From contig JBGTCD010000012.1 in NCBI GenBank assembly GCA_041749015.1, positions 1 to 25,405 of the forward strand: 25,405 nt of DNA. Direction: 5' to 3'. This document shows positions 1 to 7,227 of this stretch, in pieces. Each line of letters starts with the position of its first letter. The stretch's first letter is position 1. The translations under genes were made by a program, and so were the position numbers. The notes under the pieces were generated by a model. The model was not told the origin of the DNA. It worked only from the letters and a program-made list of their open reading frames with translations, and made no database searches. Source of the stretch: JBGTCD01 sp041749015 (GTDB taxonomy: Bacteria; Bacteroidota; Bacteroidia; Cytophagales; Cyclobacteriaceae).

Positions 1-411
1 CAGGTTGCAGTCGGCCCTGCGTCCCAATCTTTGCACCATCACTCCAGTACCCGGGATTGTTTTTTTCTTACCAATAATCAATAAGTCAATATCATTGGTA
101 TGGGTCAAGTCCATGATCTTTTTGGTCGGATTGCCCTTTTCTACAATGATGTGAGTTTTGATATTGCGCTCAGGCTTAAAATGAGTATCAATCATTTTAG
201 TGATTTCACTTTTTCTTTGCTTGAGGGCTTTGGATTCAATATCAGGGAATTCTTTCAGGACCTCCTGGGGTAGATTAAGATTTTTGGCAATGTTGACGAA
301 ATAAACTTCCTCAGCCTCACCATGACGGGTAATGAAGGAGGCAAAGGCCACTAAGGTGGGGTTCATTTCTGTATTATCGAGGCCTACTAAAATTCTCCGA
401 ATGGGTTCCAT
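1..411 (-). CDS. Universal stress protein (UspA family), 3' end cut by window edge
   Basis: Reading the minus strand from an ATG at 411 gives 137 codons without a stop, running off the window at base 1. The protein opens MEPIRRILVGLDNTE, the usual first strand of a Usp domain. Near the visible end it carries DLLIVGKKKTIPGTG followed by RLGRRADCNL, which fits the Usp nucleotide-binding region and the conserved Arg/Ala/Cys after it. Usp proteins are cytosolic alpha/beta proteins that bind ATP and help in stress survival; the exact role cannot be read here. Only the N-terminal Usp domain is visible; many Bacteroidota Usp proteins have two. It has its own promoter-like motif, so it is probably not strictly co-transcribed with the aminotransferase upstream. 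Confidence 0.85.
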   Translation of the reverse strand, partial: MEPIRRILVGLDNTEMNPTLVAFASFITRHGEAEEVYFVNIAKNLNLPQEVLKEFPDIESKALKQRKSEITKMIDTHFKPERNIKTHIIVEKGNPTKKIMDLTHTNDIDLLIIGKKKTIPGTGVMVQRLGRRADCNL

Positions 412-433
412 GGACTATTTTTCTTCTGGGGCG

Positions 434-441
434 CAAATTTA
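434..441 (-). promoter_or_regulatory. -7 element of the universal stress protein promoter
   Basis: On the minus strand the bases read TAAATTTG, an exact match to the Bacteroidota -7 consensus TAnnTTTG, 22 bases upstream of the Usp start codon. No clear TTG was seen at the -33 position, so the call rests on the -7 match and its place. Confidence 0.5.
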
Positions 442-486
442 AGGTTTTTTACTGTTTTTTAAGGACTTATTAAAATTTAATTTCCA

Positions 487-1575
487 TTAATGCCCATTCC
501 AATTTTGGATTAAATCCGCAACCATTTCAATGGATTCTCTGGAGTGGGTCGGGAAATTAGCGATCCGGATATGCTGGTCTTTATAGGATCCGTACCCGGA
601 ACCAATAATCAGTTGTTTTTCTTTGAGGTGGTGAATTAATGATGAAGATGGAGGTATTGTTTTGGCCACAATAGTGGTCAAGGATCGATGGGGTTTATTT
701 TCAACGTAAGGCTGTATCAATTCATTTTTTTCAATAGCCTGATACAATACGGCTGCCTTATATCGGGTATCCCTATGCATCATTTCTTTTCCAGCCTTGA
801 GCATATCTCCGGCTACTTTTCCCAGGAGGTAAATGCCCAGCACATTGGGGGTTTCAGGGGTTTGATTTTTATCACCCTGCTCTTTTAGGGCACTTAATTG
901 ATGGTATGAACCTGTGCTATGGCCCTGAAACTGGATTTTCTTTTGCCGCTCCAGACATTTTTGGTTGACCATCCAAACGCCAAGTCCGGCAGGCAGCCCA
1001 AAACATTTCTGTACCGAAAGATAGGCCGTATCTACCAATGAAAGGTCAAATGGTATGGCAGGCAGGATCGATACCACATCCAATGCGATGATAGCCTCCG
1101 GGAATCTCCTACGCATATCTTTTATCTCATCGGCAGTGTGCATGGCGCCTGTGCTGGTTTCATTCAGCGTGATGGCGAGTAATTCCGGATTTGCATCTTT
1201 AGGTAGGTGTTCAGGGCTGATACAAGATCCTTCAGTGCAAGAAGCCGACACAGCTAGCCTGCCTAATTCATTTGCTATTTGTTGGAAACGCTTCGAAAAG
1301 GACCCATTCACCAAATGGAGACTTTCTTTGACCACAAGGTTTTGAATGAGCCGTTCCCAGATCTCAGTTGCGGAACCTGTAAAGAATATTTCATACCCAT
1401 CAGGAAGATCAAACAACTCTTTGAGGTCGGCTCTTGTATCTGCAAAAATATTCTGAAACTGACTACTTCTGTGAGAGATAGAAGGGATACTTTCCCTGAG
1501 CGCAGTCTTAATGTGCTCAGGTACTGTGTGATATAATTCGGAGGGTCCGGGGGTAAAAAATATTGGTCTTGGCAT
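487..1575 (-). CDS. Class V aminotransferase (SerC / alanine-glyoxylate aminotransferase-like)
   Basis: A 362-residue PLP enzyme of fold type I. It begins with FFTPGPSELY, the substrate-binding loop typical of phosphoserine and alanine-glyoxylate aminotransferases. Asp166 in LDVVS should pair with the PLP ring nitrogen, and Lys190 in SVQKCFGLPAG is the likely Schiff-base lysine. Full length for the family. It could act in serine or glycine metabolism, but Bacteroidota often have a separate SerC beside serA, and neither serA nor any other serine gene lies here, so I do not assign serC. It is followed by the Usp gene after 75 bp. The upstream region of nearly 290 bp separates it from crtZ. Confidence 0.88.
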   Translation of the reverse strand: MPRPIFFTPGPSELYHTVPEHIKTALRESIPSISHRSSQFQNIFADTRADLKELFDLPDGYEIFFTGSATEIWERLIQNLVVKESLHLVNGSFSKRFQQIANELGRLAVSASCTEGSCISPEHLPKDANPELLAITLNETSTGAMHTADEIKDMRRRFPEAIIALDVVSILPAIPFDLSLVDTAYLSVQKCFGLPAGLGVWMVNQKCLERQKKIQFQGHSTGSYHQLSALKEQGDKNQTPETPNVLGIYLLGKVAGDMLKAGKEMMHRDTRYKAAVLYQAIEKNELIQPYVENKPHRSLTTIVAKTIPPSSSLIHHLKEKQLIIGSGYGSYKDQHIRIANFPTHSRESIEMVADLIQNWNGH

Positions 1576-1642
1576 GGTGATTAAAATTTCCGAGATCTAA
1601 GGATATTCGGTGGTAAGTTTAATTGAAAATATAATCATTGAG

Positions 1643-1674
1643 TTGGGCGAATCCTTTTTAAGTGTTTATCTTTG
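1643..1674 (+). promoter_or_regulatory. Bacteroidota-type promoter with no recognised gene downstream
   Basis: TTG at 1643-1645, a 21-bp spacer, then TATCTTTG at 1667-1674, matching TAnnTTTG. It points into the structured intergenic region and not toward either flanking gene, both of which are on the minus strand. Confidence 0.5.
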
Positions 1675-1864
1675 TAGTACCCACTTGCGTTTGGGACACG
1701 TTTTTGAACCTAACACGTTTATAATACCGAGTGAAGCCATTAGCCAAAACCGGGCCTCATCCCGACTCCGTCGGGACCTCGTCACAACTTCGGTTGTTTC
1801 AGGTTAACAGTGGAGGGTTGCAGCTGGTTGGCAGCTCAAAACCTGTCTGATTTGAGGTTCAAAA
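1675..1864 (+). other. Structured intergenic region, possible small RNA or REP-like repeat
   Basis: No credible protein is seen. The stretch holds a direct repeat of ACACGTTT, a perfect 7-bp stem with a 3-base loop (1760-1776, arms TCCCGAC/GTCGGGA), a second 5-bp stem with a TTCG tetraloop (1784-1797, ACAAC/GTTGT), and an AGCTG/CAGCT dyad (1822-1836). With the plus-strand promoter just upstream this could be a small RNA; alternatively the hairpins belong to a dispersed palindromic repeat. On the minus strand, past the crtZ stop, there is only a weak AACCT/AGGTT stem with four T, so no convincing crtZ terminator. Confidence 0.35.
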
Positions 1865-2365
1865 TCAATCTTTCCAAACCTTGTGGGTTTCTTTTTTTTC
1901 AGCACTACTTTTTTTAGGCTTATATTTTTTTGGTGCGTATAAAAACCCAAAGGCCTCAGCACCTTCTTTAGAATGCGTCTTGTGATGGATGTAATGAGCA
2001 TTGATCATTCTCTTCAGATATTTGTTTTCTGCTTTAAATTTTAATTTAATCCTGCGATGGACCAGCACATCATGGAAAAGGAAATAAAATATCCCGTAGC
2101 AGAGAATTCCGATGCCAACTGAAGTAAGATAAAAAGACTTGTCAAAATAGGTGCTGTAAAATATCAGACCTATGGATGGTAAACTAAATACCAGAGCGAA
2201 CAGGTCATTGCGTTCCAGTACGTGAGGGTGCACTTTATGGTGCGAGCGGTGCCATGTCCACAGGAACCCGTGCATGATGTATTTATGGGTAAACCATGCC
2301 ACACCCTCCATAAAAAGGAAGGTACCTATGATAATGATTGAATTGATGAAAATTTCAAGAACCAT
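1865..2365 (-). CDS. crtZ: Beta-carotene 3-hydroxylase CrtZ (fatty acid hydroxylase superfamily)
   Basis: A 166-residue membrane di-iron hydroxylase. All four histidine motifs of the family are present: HKYIMH (27-32), HRSHH (39-43), HDVLVH (98-103) and HYIHH (124-128), spread among hydrophobic segments (about 5-25, 55-75, 80-97). CrtZ adds a hydroxyl to C3 of the beta-ionone ring, turning beta-carotene into zeaxanthin by way of cryptoxanthin. Length is normal for the bacterial enzyme. It is the last gene of the long minus-strand run and starts 4 bp after the SRPBCC gene, so translation is probably coupled. Its presence implies a lycopene cyclase elsewhere in the genome, since none is in the window. 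Confidence 0.93.
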   Translation of the reverse strand: MVLEIFINSIIIIGTFLFMEGVAWFTHKYIMHGFLWTWHRSHHKVHPHVLERNDLFALVFSLPSIGLIFYSTYFDKSFYLTSVGIGILCYGIFYFLFHDVLVHRRIKLKFKAENKYLKRMINAHYIHHKTHSKEGAEAFGFLYAPKKYKPKKSSAEKKETHKVWKD

Positions 2366-2369
2366 GTCT

Positions 2370-2852
2370 TTAACCCGCTACTTCAGATGCAAATTTACCA
2401 AATAACTGCTCTAAAACCTTAAACCTGTAATCAAAAATATTACGCACCTGCTTTCCAACGAATAGCCATTGTGCCAACCTTCCTACCAACCCGAATGGGA
2501 TGGCGTAATTCACCTCATCTACCATTTCAACACCTCCGGGCACAGACTTGAAAAAATGCTGGTGGTGCCAAAGGGCATAAGGGCCAAAACGCTGCTCATC
2601 CACAAAAAAATTTGGTTGATCCACATGGGTAATTTCGGTAGTCCATCTTACGGGGATTCCTGGAATCGGATAGAGTTTGTACCTGATTACCTGACCGGCA
2701 TACATCTTCTCTTCACCCGAAATGTAATTGATTTCAAACTTCATATGCGGGGGTGTAATCCTGGCCAGGTTCGTTGGAGCGGAAAAAAATTCCCAGGCTT
2801 CTGCCATCGAAATGGGAAGCATTTGCTTTCTGTAAATCCTGTATATTCTCAT
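2370..2852 (-). CDS. SRPBCC-family (START-like) ligand-binding protein
   Basis: A 160-residue single-domain protein. The N-terminal KQMLPISMAEAWEFFSAP followed by NLARITPP is the classic opening of the polyketide cyclase/SRPBCC fold, and the C-terminal amphipathic helix (about 130-152) closes the hydrophobic cavity. The central FVDEQRFGPYALWHHQHFF stretch also fits this family. Function is unknown; the fold binds hydrophobic ligands. Its position between the SDR/DUF2867 gene (14 bp) and crtZ (4 bp) makes a role in handling an isoprenoid, carotenoid or lipid plausible, but that is inference from context only. Confidence 0.8.
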   Translation of the reverse strand: MRIYRIYRKQMLPISMAEAWEFFSAPTNLARITPPHMKFEINYISGEEKMYAGQVIRYKLYPIPGIPVRWTTEITHVDQPNFFVDEQRFGPYALWHHQHFFKSVPGGVEMVDEVNYAIPFGLVGRLAQWLFVGKQVRNIFDYRFKVLEQLFGKFASEVAG

Positions 2853-2866
2853 TGCAATAAGAACAA

Positions 2867-4312
2867 TCAGGATTTTACAATGTTCCGGGCCATCCGGCTA
2901 AAAATAGCTAAATGGGCTGGCACCAGCAGGTACCAATACATCCGGCCCCAGATGCCTCTAGGCCTGAAGGTCGCGGTCTGCACCAGGACATGGTGGTTTT
3001 CCGCTTCTTTGATTTTAAACTCCAGCCATGCTTCTCCGGGAAGTTTCATTTCGGCATACAAAAGCAGGCGACCGGTTTTCTCATCAGCGAGTAATACGCG
3101 CCAAAAATCAAGGGCATCTCCGGCTTTTAAGTCCGTCGGGCTTCTTCTGCCCCTTCTCAAACCCACACCGCCAACCAACTGGTCCAGGAAGCCTCTGGTT
3201 TTCCATAAATAATTACCATAATACCACCCTCTTTCACCGCCTATGGTCCATATGTTTCTGATGACTTCTTCTTTGGGCCGATCAAAAGGAATGGCTTTTC
3301 TATCTTTCATGCACCCGTGTTCAGGTACCTCAACAAAATCCAGGAAATTTTTGTCAAAGTCATCATTAAGGATGGCGTCCTTCCAGCTGGAGACAATATT
3401 TTTTTGACTGATCCTACTGAAAGCCATTTCCAATGTTTCTTTATAGGTATATAGTTCAAGGGGAATGAATTCTTTAATGCTACTGTCTTCGCAGATTACT
3501 TCATTTCTCATACTGTCTACCAGATTTCTAGCCAATGCGAATGAAGTAGAGGTGACAAAATACAGCCACAAGGAAGAAAGCCTTGGAGTAAGTACCGGCA
3601 CTGTGAGGATGTACCGTTTGAGCCCTCGCATTTTAGCAAATTCCAACATCATGGCTTTGTAGGTCAGGATGTCAGGGCCTCCAATATCAAAAACCCGTCG
3701 CAGACACTGCTTATTGCCAAGGACGCCATTGAGATATTCAATCACATTGCGAATGCCTATGGGTTGACATTTGGTACCGATCCATTTGGGTGCTACCATT
3801 ACTGGTAGTTTTTCTACCAGGTCGCGTACAATCTCAAAGGATGCACTGCCAGATCCGATAATGATGGCTGCCCTGAGAATGGTGACGGGCACCGAAGATG
3901 ACTGTAGCACATCCCCGACCGCCCTTCTGGATTCCAGGTGGGCTGAAAGTGCAGCATCATTGGCAATACCCCCCAGATAAATTAGCTGCCGGGCTTTAGT
4001 TTTATCCAGATAATCAATAAAATTCCTTGCTGTCTCCAGCTCCATACTATGAAAGCTGGAAGAAGTGTTGGTGAGGGAATGGACAAGATAATAAGCGGCA
4101 TCAATATCGGAAGGTAGGTTTCCAAGTGATTTTGGCTCGGTGAGGTCTGCTTCAACCAGGGTGACATTCTTCATAAAGTCAGCTGAAAAATCCCCATGGT
4201 CAAACCGACGCTGGTCCCGCACCATGCATACCACATGATGCCCGTTTTGTACCAGAACGGGCAGGAGTCTGCGGCCTATGTAGCCGGTGGAGCCAGTAAG
4301 AAGTATCTTCAT
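2867..4312 (-). CDS. NAD(P)-binding epimerase/SDR fused to C-terminal DUF2867 domain
   Basis: I place the start at the ATG at 4312, 7 bp after the photolyase stop, because the protein then opens MKILLTGSTGYIGRRLLPVL with the Rossmann nucleotide motif TGSTGYIG at residues 6-13. An upstream in-frame start at 4348 would overlap the photolyase by 29 bases and add non-conserved residues. The resulting protein is 481 residues. Residues about 1-300 are an atypical (NmrA/extended SDR-like) domain; residues about 330-480 look like DUF2867, with WYYGNYLWKTRGFLDQLVGG and RGIWGRMYWYLL as recognisable blocks. Substrate unknown. Such fusions are common in Bacteroidota and are often near photolyase genes, in line with the operon here. 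Confidence 0.85.
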   Translation of the reverse strand: MKILLTGSTGYIGRRLLPVLVQNGHHVVCMVRDQRRFDHGDFSADFMKNVTLVEADLTEPKSLGNLPSDIDAAYYLVHSLTNTSSSFHSMELETARNFIDYLDKTKARQLIYLGGIANDAALSAHLESRRAVGDVLQSSSVPVTILRAAIIIGSGSASFEIVRDLVEKLPVMVAPKWIGTKCQPIGIRNVIEYLNGVLGNKQCLRRVFDIGGPDILTYKAMMLEFAKMRGLKRYILTVPVLTPRLSSLWLYFVTSTSFALARNLVDSMRNEVICEDSSIKEFIPLELYTYKETLEMAFSRISQKNIVSSWKDAILNDDFDKNFLDFVEVPEHGCMKDRKAIPFDRPKEEVIRNIWTIGGERGWYYGNYLWKTRGFLDQLVGGVGLRRGRRSPTDLKAGDALDFWRVLLADEKTGRLLLYAEMKLPGEAWLEFKIKEAENHHVLVQTATFRPRGIWGRMYWYLLVPAHLAIFSRMARNIVKS

Positions 4313-4319
4313 GATTTGA

Positions 4320-5654
4320 TTATTTGGCCAGAGCTTCCTTAAAAGCATCCAGAGCTCTTTGCCGGGCTTCCTTATGATTAACGATAGGACCCAGATAACC
4401 GTCGGAATTAAATTCTGGAACCCACTTCCTGATGTATTTTAAATCTTTGTCAAATTTCTGAGTCTGGAGCTCGGGGTTAAAAACCCTAAAGTACGGGGCT
4501 GCATCACATCCTGACCCTGCCGCCCATTGCCAACCACCATTATTGGATGCCAAATCAAAATCCAGCAGTTTTCTTGCAAAGTAGGCCTCTCCCCACCTCC
4601 AGTCTATCAGCAGATGTTTTACAAGAAAACTGGCCGTGACCATCCGCACTCTGTTGTGCATAAATCCGGTATTGTTGAGTTCGCGCATGCCAGCATCTAC
4701 AATGGGGTACCCCGTGGTGCCTTCACACCAGGCTTTAAATTCATCTTCGTTATTCCGCCATTTGATATAGTCATACCCTGGTTTGAATGCTTTTTCTTGC
4801 ACATGAGGAAAGTGCCAGAGGATCATGGCATAGAAATCTCTCCAAATAAGCTCATTGAGCCATGATTCACTTTTTTGCTCTAATGCAATTTGCACCAGCT
4901 TACGGATGCTGATGGTGCCAAACCGTAAGTGCACGCTCAGCCTAGTAGTGCCGTTAATGGCCGGAAAATTCCTTTTCTCTTTATAGGATTTAATAGTGGT
5001 TAACGACACTTTCCGCTCAGGAAATTGAATGGCAGTAGATTCAAATCCAAGTTCCTCAATTACAGGAAAGGGTAGGGGCACCACCTGCACAAGGTGCGCC
5101 TGGTTGGCTAGGACATCATACGGATTGTAAAAATCGGTGGCCAGTTTACTTTTCCATTTCCGGCTGTATGGTGTAAATACCGTGTAGGGATTCCCATCAT
5201 CTTTGAGCACCTCATCCTTCTCAAAAATTACCTGATCCTTAAAAGTATAGAAGGGGATATTTTTCTTCTCCAATATGGCAGCTATGCCTTGATCCCTATC
5301 TCTTGCATAGGGCTCATAATCGTGATTGGTGTATACCGATTTAGGATTATGATTCTTAAAAAAATCAAGCGGATCGCCATGCCAGACTAGGAGACTGCTT
5401 CCCAATGACTCAAGCTTTTCTTTTAAGGTTTTGAGGCCGGATATTATAAAATTCACCCTGGCATCATCCTTATCCTCCAGTTCATCTAATATCCTGGAGT
5501 CAAAAATAAACAGGGGTAATACCTGCTCCTCGTTTTTAAGAGCGTGGTAAAAAGCAGCATGATCCTCAATCCTCAGGTCTCTTCTGAGCCAGACCAGGCT
5601 GACCTCATGGTTGATCAGATTTTGATGAGCCTCCTTATTCCTGAAGCGTTTCAA
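4320..5654 (-). CDS. phr: Deoxyribodipyrimidine photolyase (cryptochrome/photolyase family)
   Basis: About 444 residues. An N-terminal photolyase alpha/beta domain starts at SLVWLRRDLRIEDHAA (19-34), and the C-terminal FAD-binding domain is fully conserved: WCEGTTGYPIVDAGMREL (309-326), FMHNRVRM (331-338), DWRWGEAYF (351-359), and NNGGWQWAAGSGCDAAPYFR (371-390). By alignment with E. coli PhrB, W375, W352 and W309 would form the tryptophan electron-transfer triad. The enzyme splits cyclobutane pyrimidine dimers using blue/near-UV light. The start is unusual: the frame opens with TTG at 5654, a TAG lies four codons upstream, and there is no ATG before the conserved domain, so TTG (or a later non-ATG codon after the AAGGAGG at about residue 6) must be used. 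The first 20 bases overlap the DUF6435 gene. Confidence 0.93.
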   Translation of the reverse strand: MKRFRNKEAHQNLINHEVSLVWLRRDLRIEDHAAFYHALKNEEQVLPLFIFDSRILDELEDKDDARVNFIISGLKTLKEKLESLGSSLLVWHGDPLDFFKNHNPKSVYTNHDYEPYARDRDQGIAAILEKKNIPFYTFKDQVIFEKDEVLKDDGNPYTVFTPYSRKWKSKLATDFYNPYDVLANQAHLVQVVPLPFPVIEELGFESTAIQFPERKVSLTTIKSYKEKRNFPAINGTTRLSVHLRFGTISIRKLVQIALEQKSESWLNELIWRDFYAMILWHFPHVQEKAFKPGYDYIKWRNNEDEFKAWCEGTTGYPIVDAGMRELNNTGFMHNRVRMVTASFLVKHLLIDWRWGEAYFARKLLDFDLASNNGGWQWAAGSGCDAAPYFRVFNPELQTQKFDKDLKYIRKWVPEFNSDGYLGPIVNHKEARQRALDAFKEALAK

Positions 5655-5802
5655 TTTCTTTTTCTAGTTCGTTGATGGCTGCCATCTTTACGGCATATAG
5701 TTTGAGGTCTCCTGATCTTTGAATCCTCATAGCCTCCTCCAGGAGTTTTCTCCTTTTGTCCTTGAGTTTTTTGACTGGGTCCTTTTTAAATAATCCAAAC
5801 AT
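5635..5802 (-). CDS. Small DUF6435 (Lacal_2735 family) protein
   Basis: A 55-residue ORF, MFGLFKKDPVKKLKDKRRKL followed by a helical, charged tail ending in ELEKEIETLQE. The MFGLFKK start followed by K/E-rich helix matches the small Bacteroidota family once called Lacal_2735, now DUF6435 as far as I recall. No function is known; the shape is a short amphipathic/coiled-coil helix pair. It lies 47 bp after idi, and its 3' end overlaps the photolyase 5' end by 20 bases in another frame, so the two are probably translationally coupled. Confidence 0.75.
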   Translation of the reverse strand: MFGLFKKDPVKKLKDKRRKLLEEAMRIQRSGDLKLYAVKMAAINELEKEIETLQE

Positions 5803-5849
5803 TGAAGCCGTATATTTTTACTTAGAGAACCCTCCCGGAGCTAGAATGT

Positions 5850-6371
5850 TCAGGAAACCTTTCTTTTTAATTCCGGGTGGTATTGATTGATTATCAGCTT
5901 AAACCATTCCGTATATTGATCTGGCTGGTTTTGGATTTCACTTTCAAGATTAGAGAGGGAAATAAAACGGAAATCCTCTACTTCCAACGGATTTAAAATG
6001 GGTTTTCCGTCAAAATTACCAGTATATACATAGTCAATTTCGTTTTCAATAAGACCACTGGAAAATTCAGTCCTATAGGAAAACTTATAGGCAAAATCTA
6101 ATTGACAATGGATGCCCAACTCTTCCGTGAGTCTTCTGTTGACTGCCAACTCCATCGACTCGCCTGGTTTGGGATGGCTGCAGCAGGCATTGGTCCAAAG
6201 CCCTGCAGAATGGTATTTGGAAGCAGTTCTTTTCTGAATCAGCATTTCTCCTCTTGAATTGAATAATAAAATGGAGAAACCCCGATGTAGCATTCCTTTC
6301 TTGTGGGCCTCCATCTTTTCCATGGTGCCTATGATTTGATCTTGGTCGTTTACCAGTATTACTTGCTCCAT
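5850..6371 (-). CDS. idi: Isopentenyl-diphosphate delta-isomerase (type 1, Nudix)
   Basis: A 173-residue Nudix-fold enzyme. Seen in sequence: TNACCSHPKPGES (60-72) with the catalytic Cys64, the Nudix-like helix with RRLTEELGI (79-87), and ENEIDYVY (109-116), whose Glu111 should be the second catalytic acid. These match E. coli Idi Cys67 and Glu116. The enzyme interconverts IPP and DMAPP, balancing the two C5 units used to make geranylgeranyl diphosphate, the precursor that CrtB condenses. It begins 7 bp after crtB and belongs to the same transcript. Length is normal for the type 1 enzyme. Confidence 0.95.
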   Translation of the reverse strand: MEQVILVNDQDQIIGTMEKMEAHKKGMLHRGFSILLFNSRGEMLIQKRTASKYHSAGLWTNACCSHPKPGESMELAVNRRLTEELGIHCQLDFAYKFSYRTEFSSGLIENEIDYVYTGNFDGKPILNPLEVEDFRFISLSNLESEIQNQPDQYTEWFKLIINQYHPELKRKVS

Positions 6372-6378
6372 ATTGCGA

Positions 6379-7215
6379 CTAGATTAGATTCAACCTATGT
6401 TTTACATAAGTCTTAAACAGAAGGGAGTACTTTTTGTTATTAGGCACCCTGATTCTTGTTTTTAAAATGTGAGAAGAAGGGGTTTTACGGATTTTTCTAA
6501 ATAATGCATAATAATAAACATAAGCCAGATACACGCCGAATTTTGAGTTTTTAGGCAGCATTTTTATCCCCTGATAGCCTTCTTCAAAATCCTTTTGGAT
6601 GTCATCCATGATCCGGGATTTACTTTCTTCATTAAACTCCTCAATCTCCAGCCCTGGGAAATAGGTTCTGCCCATTCCTTCATAATCGGCCTTTAGATCT
6701 CTAAGGAAATTAATCTTCTGAAATGCTGATCCAAGGCTCATGGCATAAGGTTTGAGCTTTTGATATTCCTTTTCATTACCATTTATAAAAACCCTTAGAC
6801 ACATTAGCCCTACCACCTCAGCAGAGCCGAGAATGTATTTCTCGTAATTATTCTGGTCATACTGGGTTTTATTAAGATCCATTTCCATACTTTTTAAAAA
6901 CAGATCTATAAGTTCATTTTCTATTTGGTATTGATTGACCGTCTCCTGAAAACTATGAAGAATAGGATTGAGGCTAATACCCTCATCTATGGCCTGATAG
7001 GTGTCCGTTTTAAACCGGTCCAGAAGCTTGGCTTTATCATAGTCATGAAAGGTGTCGACAATCTCATCAGCAAATCGCACAAACCCATAAATCGAGCAGA
7101 TGGGTTGCTGTAGAGATTTATCCAGACATTTGATTCCCAGGAAGAATGAAGTGCTGTAGGCTTTGGTAGTGAGCCGACTGCATTTTCTGGAAACTTTATC
7201 GTAAAGTGATTTCAT
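6379..7215 (-). CDS. crtB: Phytoene synthase CrtB (squalene/phytoene synthase family)
   Basis: A 278-residue all-helical prenyl transferase. The first Asp-rich motif is ADEIVD (49-54) within YGFVRFADEIVD; the second is RDLKADYEGMGRTYFP (172-187). Both bind Mg-diphosphate. The early SFFLGIK and the SAEVVGLM segment (131-138) also fit. CrtB joins two geranylgeranyl diphosphates head to head, giving phytoene, the first committed C40 carotenoid. It follows crtI by 12 bp and precedes idi by 7 bp. Squalene/HpnC-type alternatives are less likely because the partner directly upstream is a CrtI desaturase. Confidence 0.94.
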   Translation of the reverse strand: MKSLYDKVSRKCSRLTTKAYSTSFFLGIKCLDKSLQQPICSIYGFVRFADEIVDTFHDYDKAKLLDRFKTDTYQAIDEGISLNPILHSFQETVNQYQIENELIDLFLKSMEMDLNKTQYDQNNYEKYILGSAEVVGLMCLRVFINGNEKEYQKLKPYAMSLGSAFQKINFLRDLKADYEGMGRTYFPGLEIEEFNEESKSRIMDDIQKDFEEGYQGIKMLPKNSKFGVYLAYVYYYALFRKIRKTPSSHILKTRIRVPNNKKYSLLFKTYVKHRLNLI

Positions 7216-7227
7216 GCGCCTATAAAG

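Noticed and set aside
1610..1807. 65-codon plus-strand ORF in the gap before crtZ
   Set aside because: Its second half is the translation of two hairpins, so it more likely reflects a structured or repeated sequence than a protein.
2469..3212. Long plus-strand ORF of about 247 codons opposite the SRPBCC and SDR/DUF2867 genes
   Set aside because: It lies antisense to two well-supported genes, has no recognisable domain, and its codons mirror the real frame.
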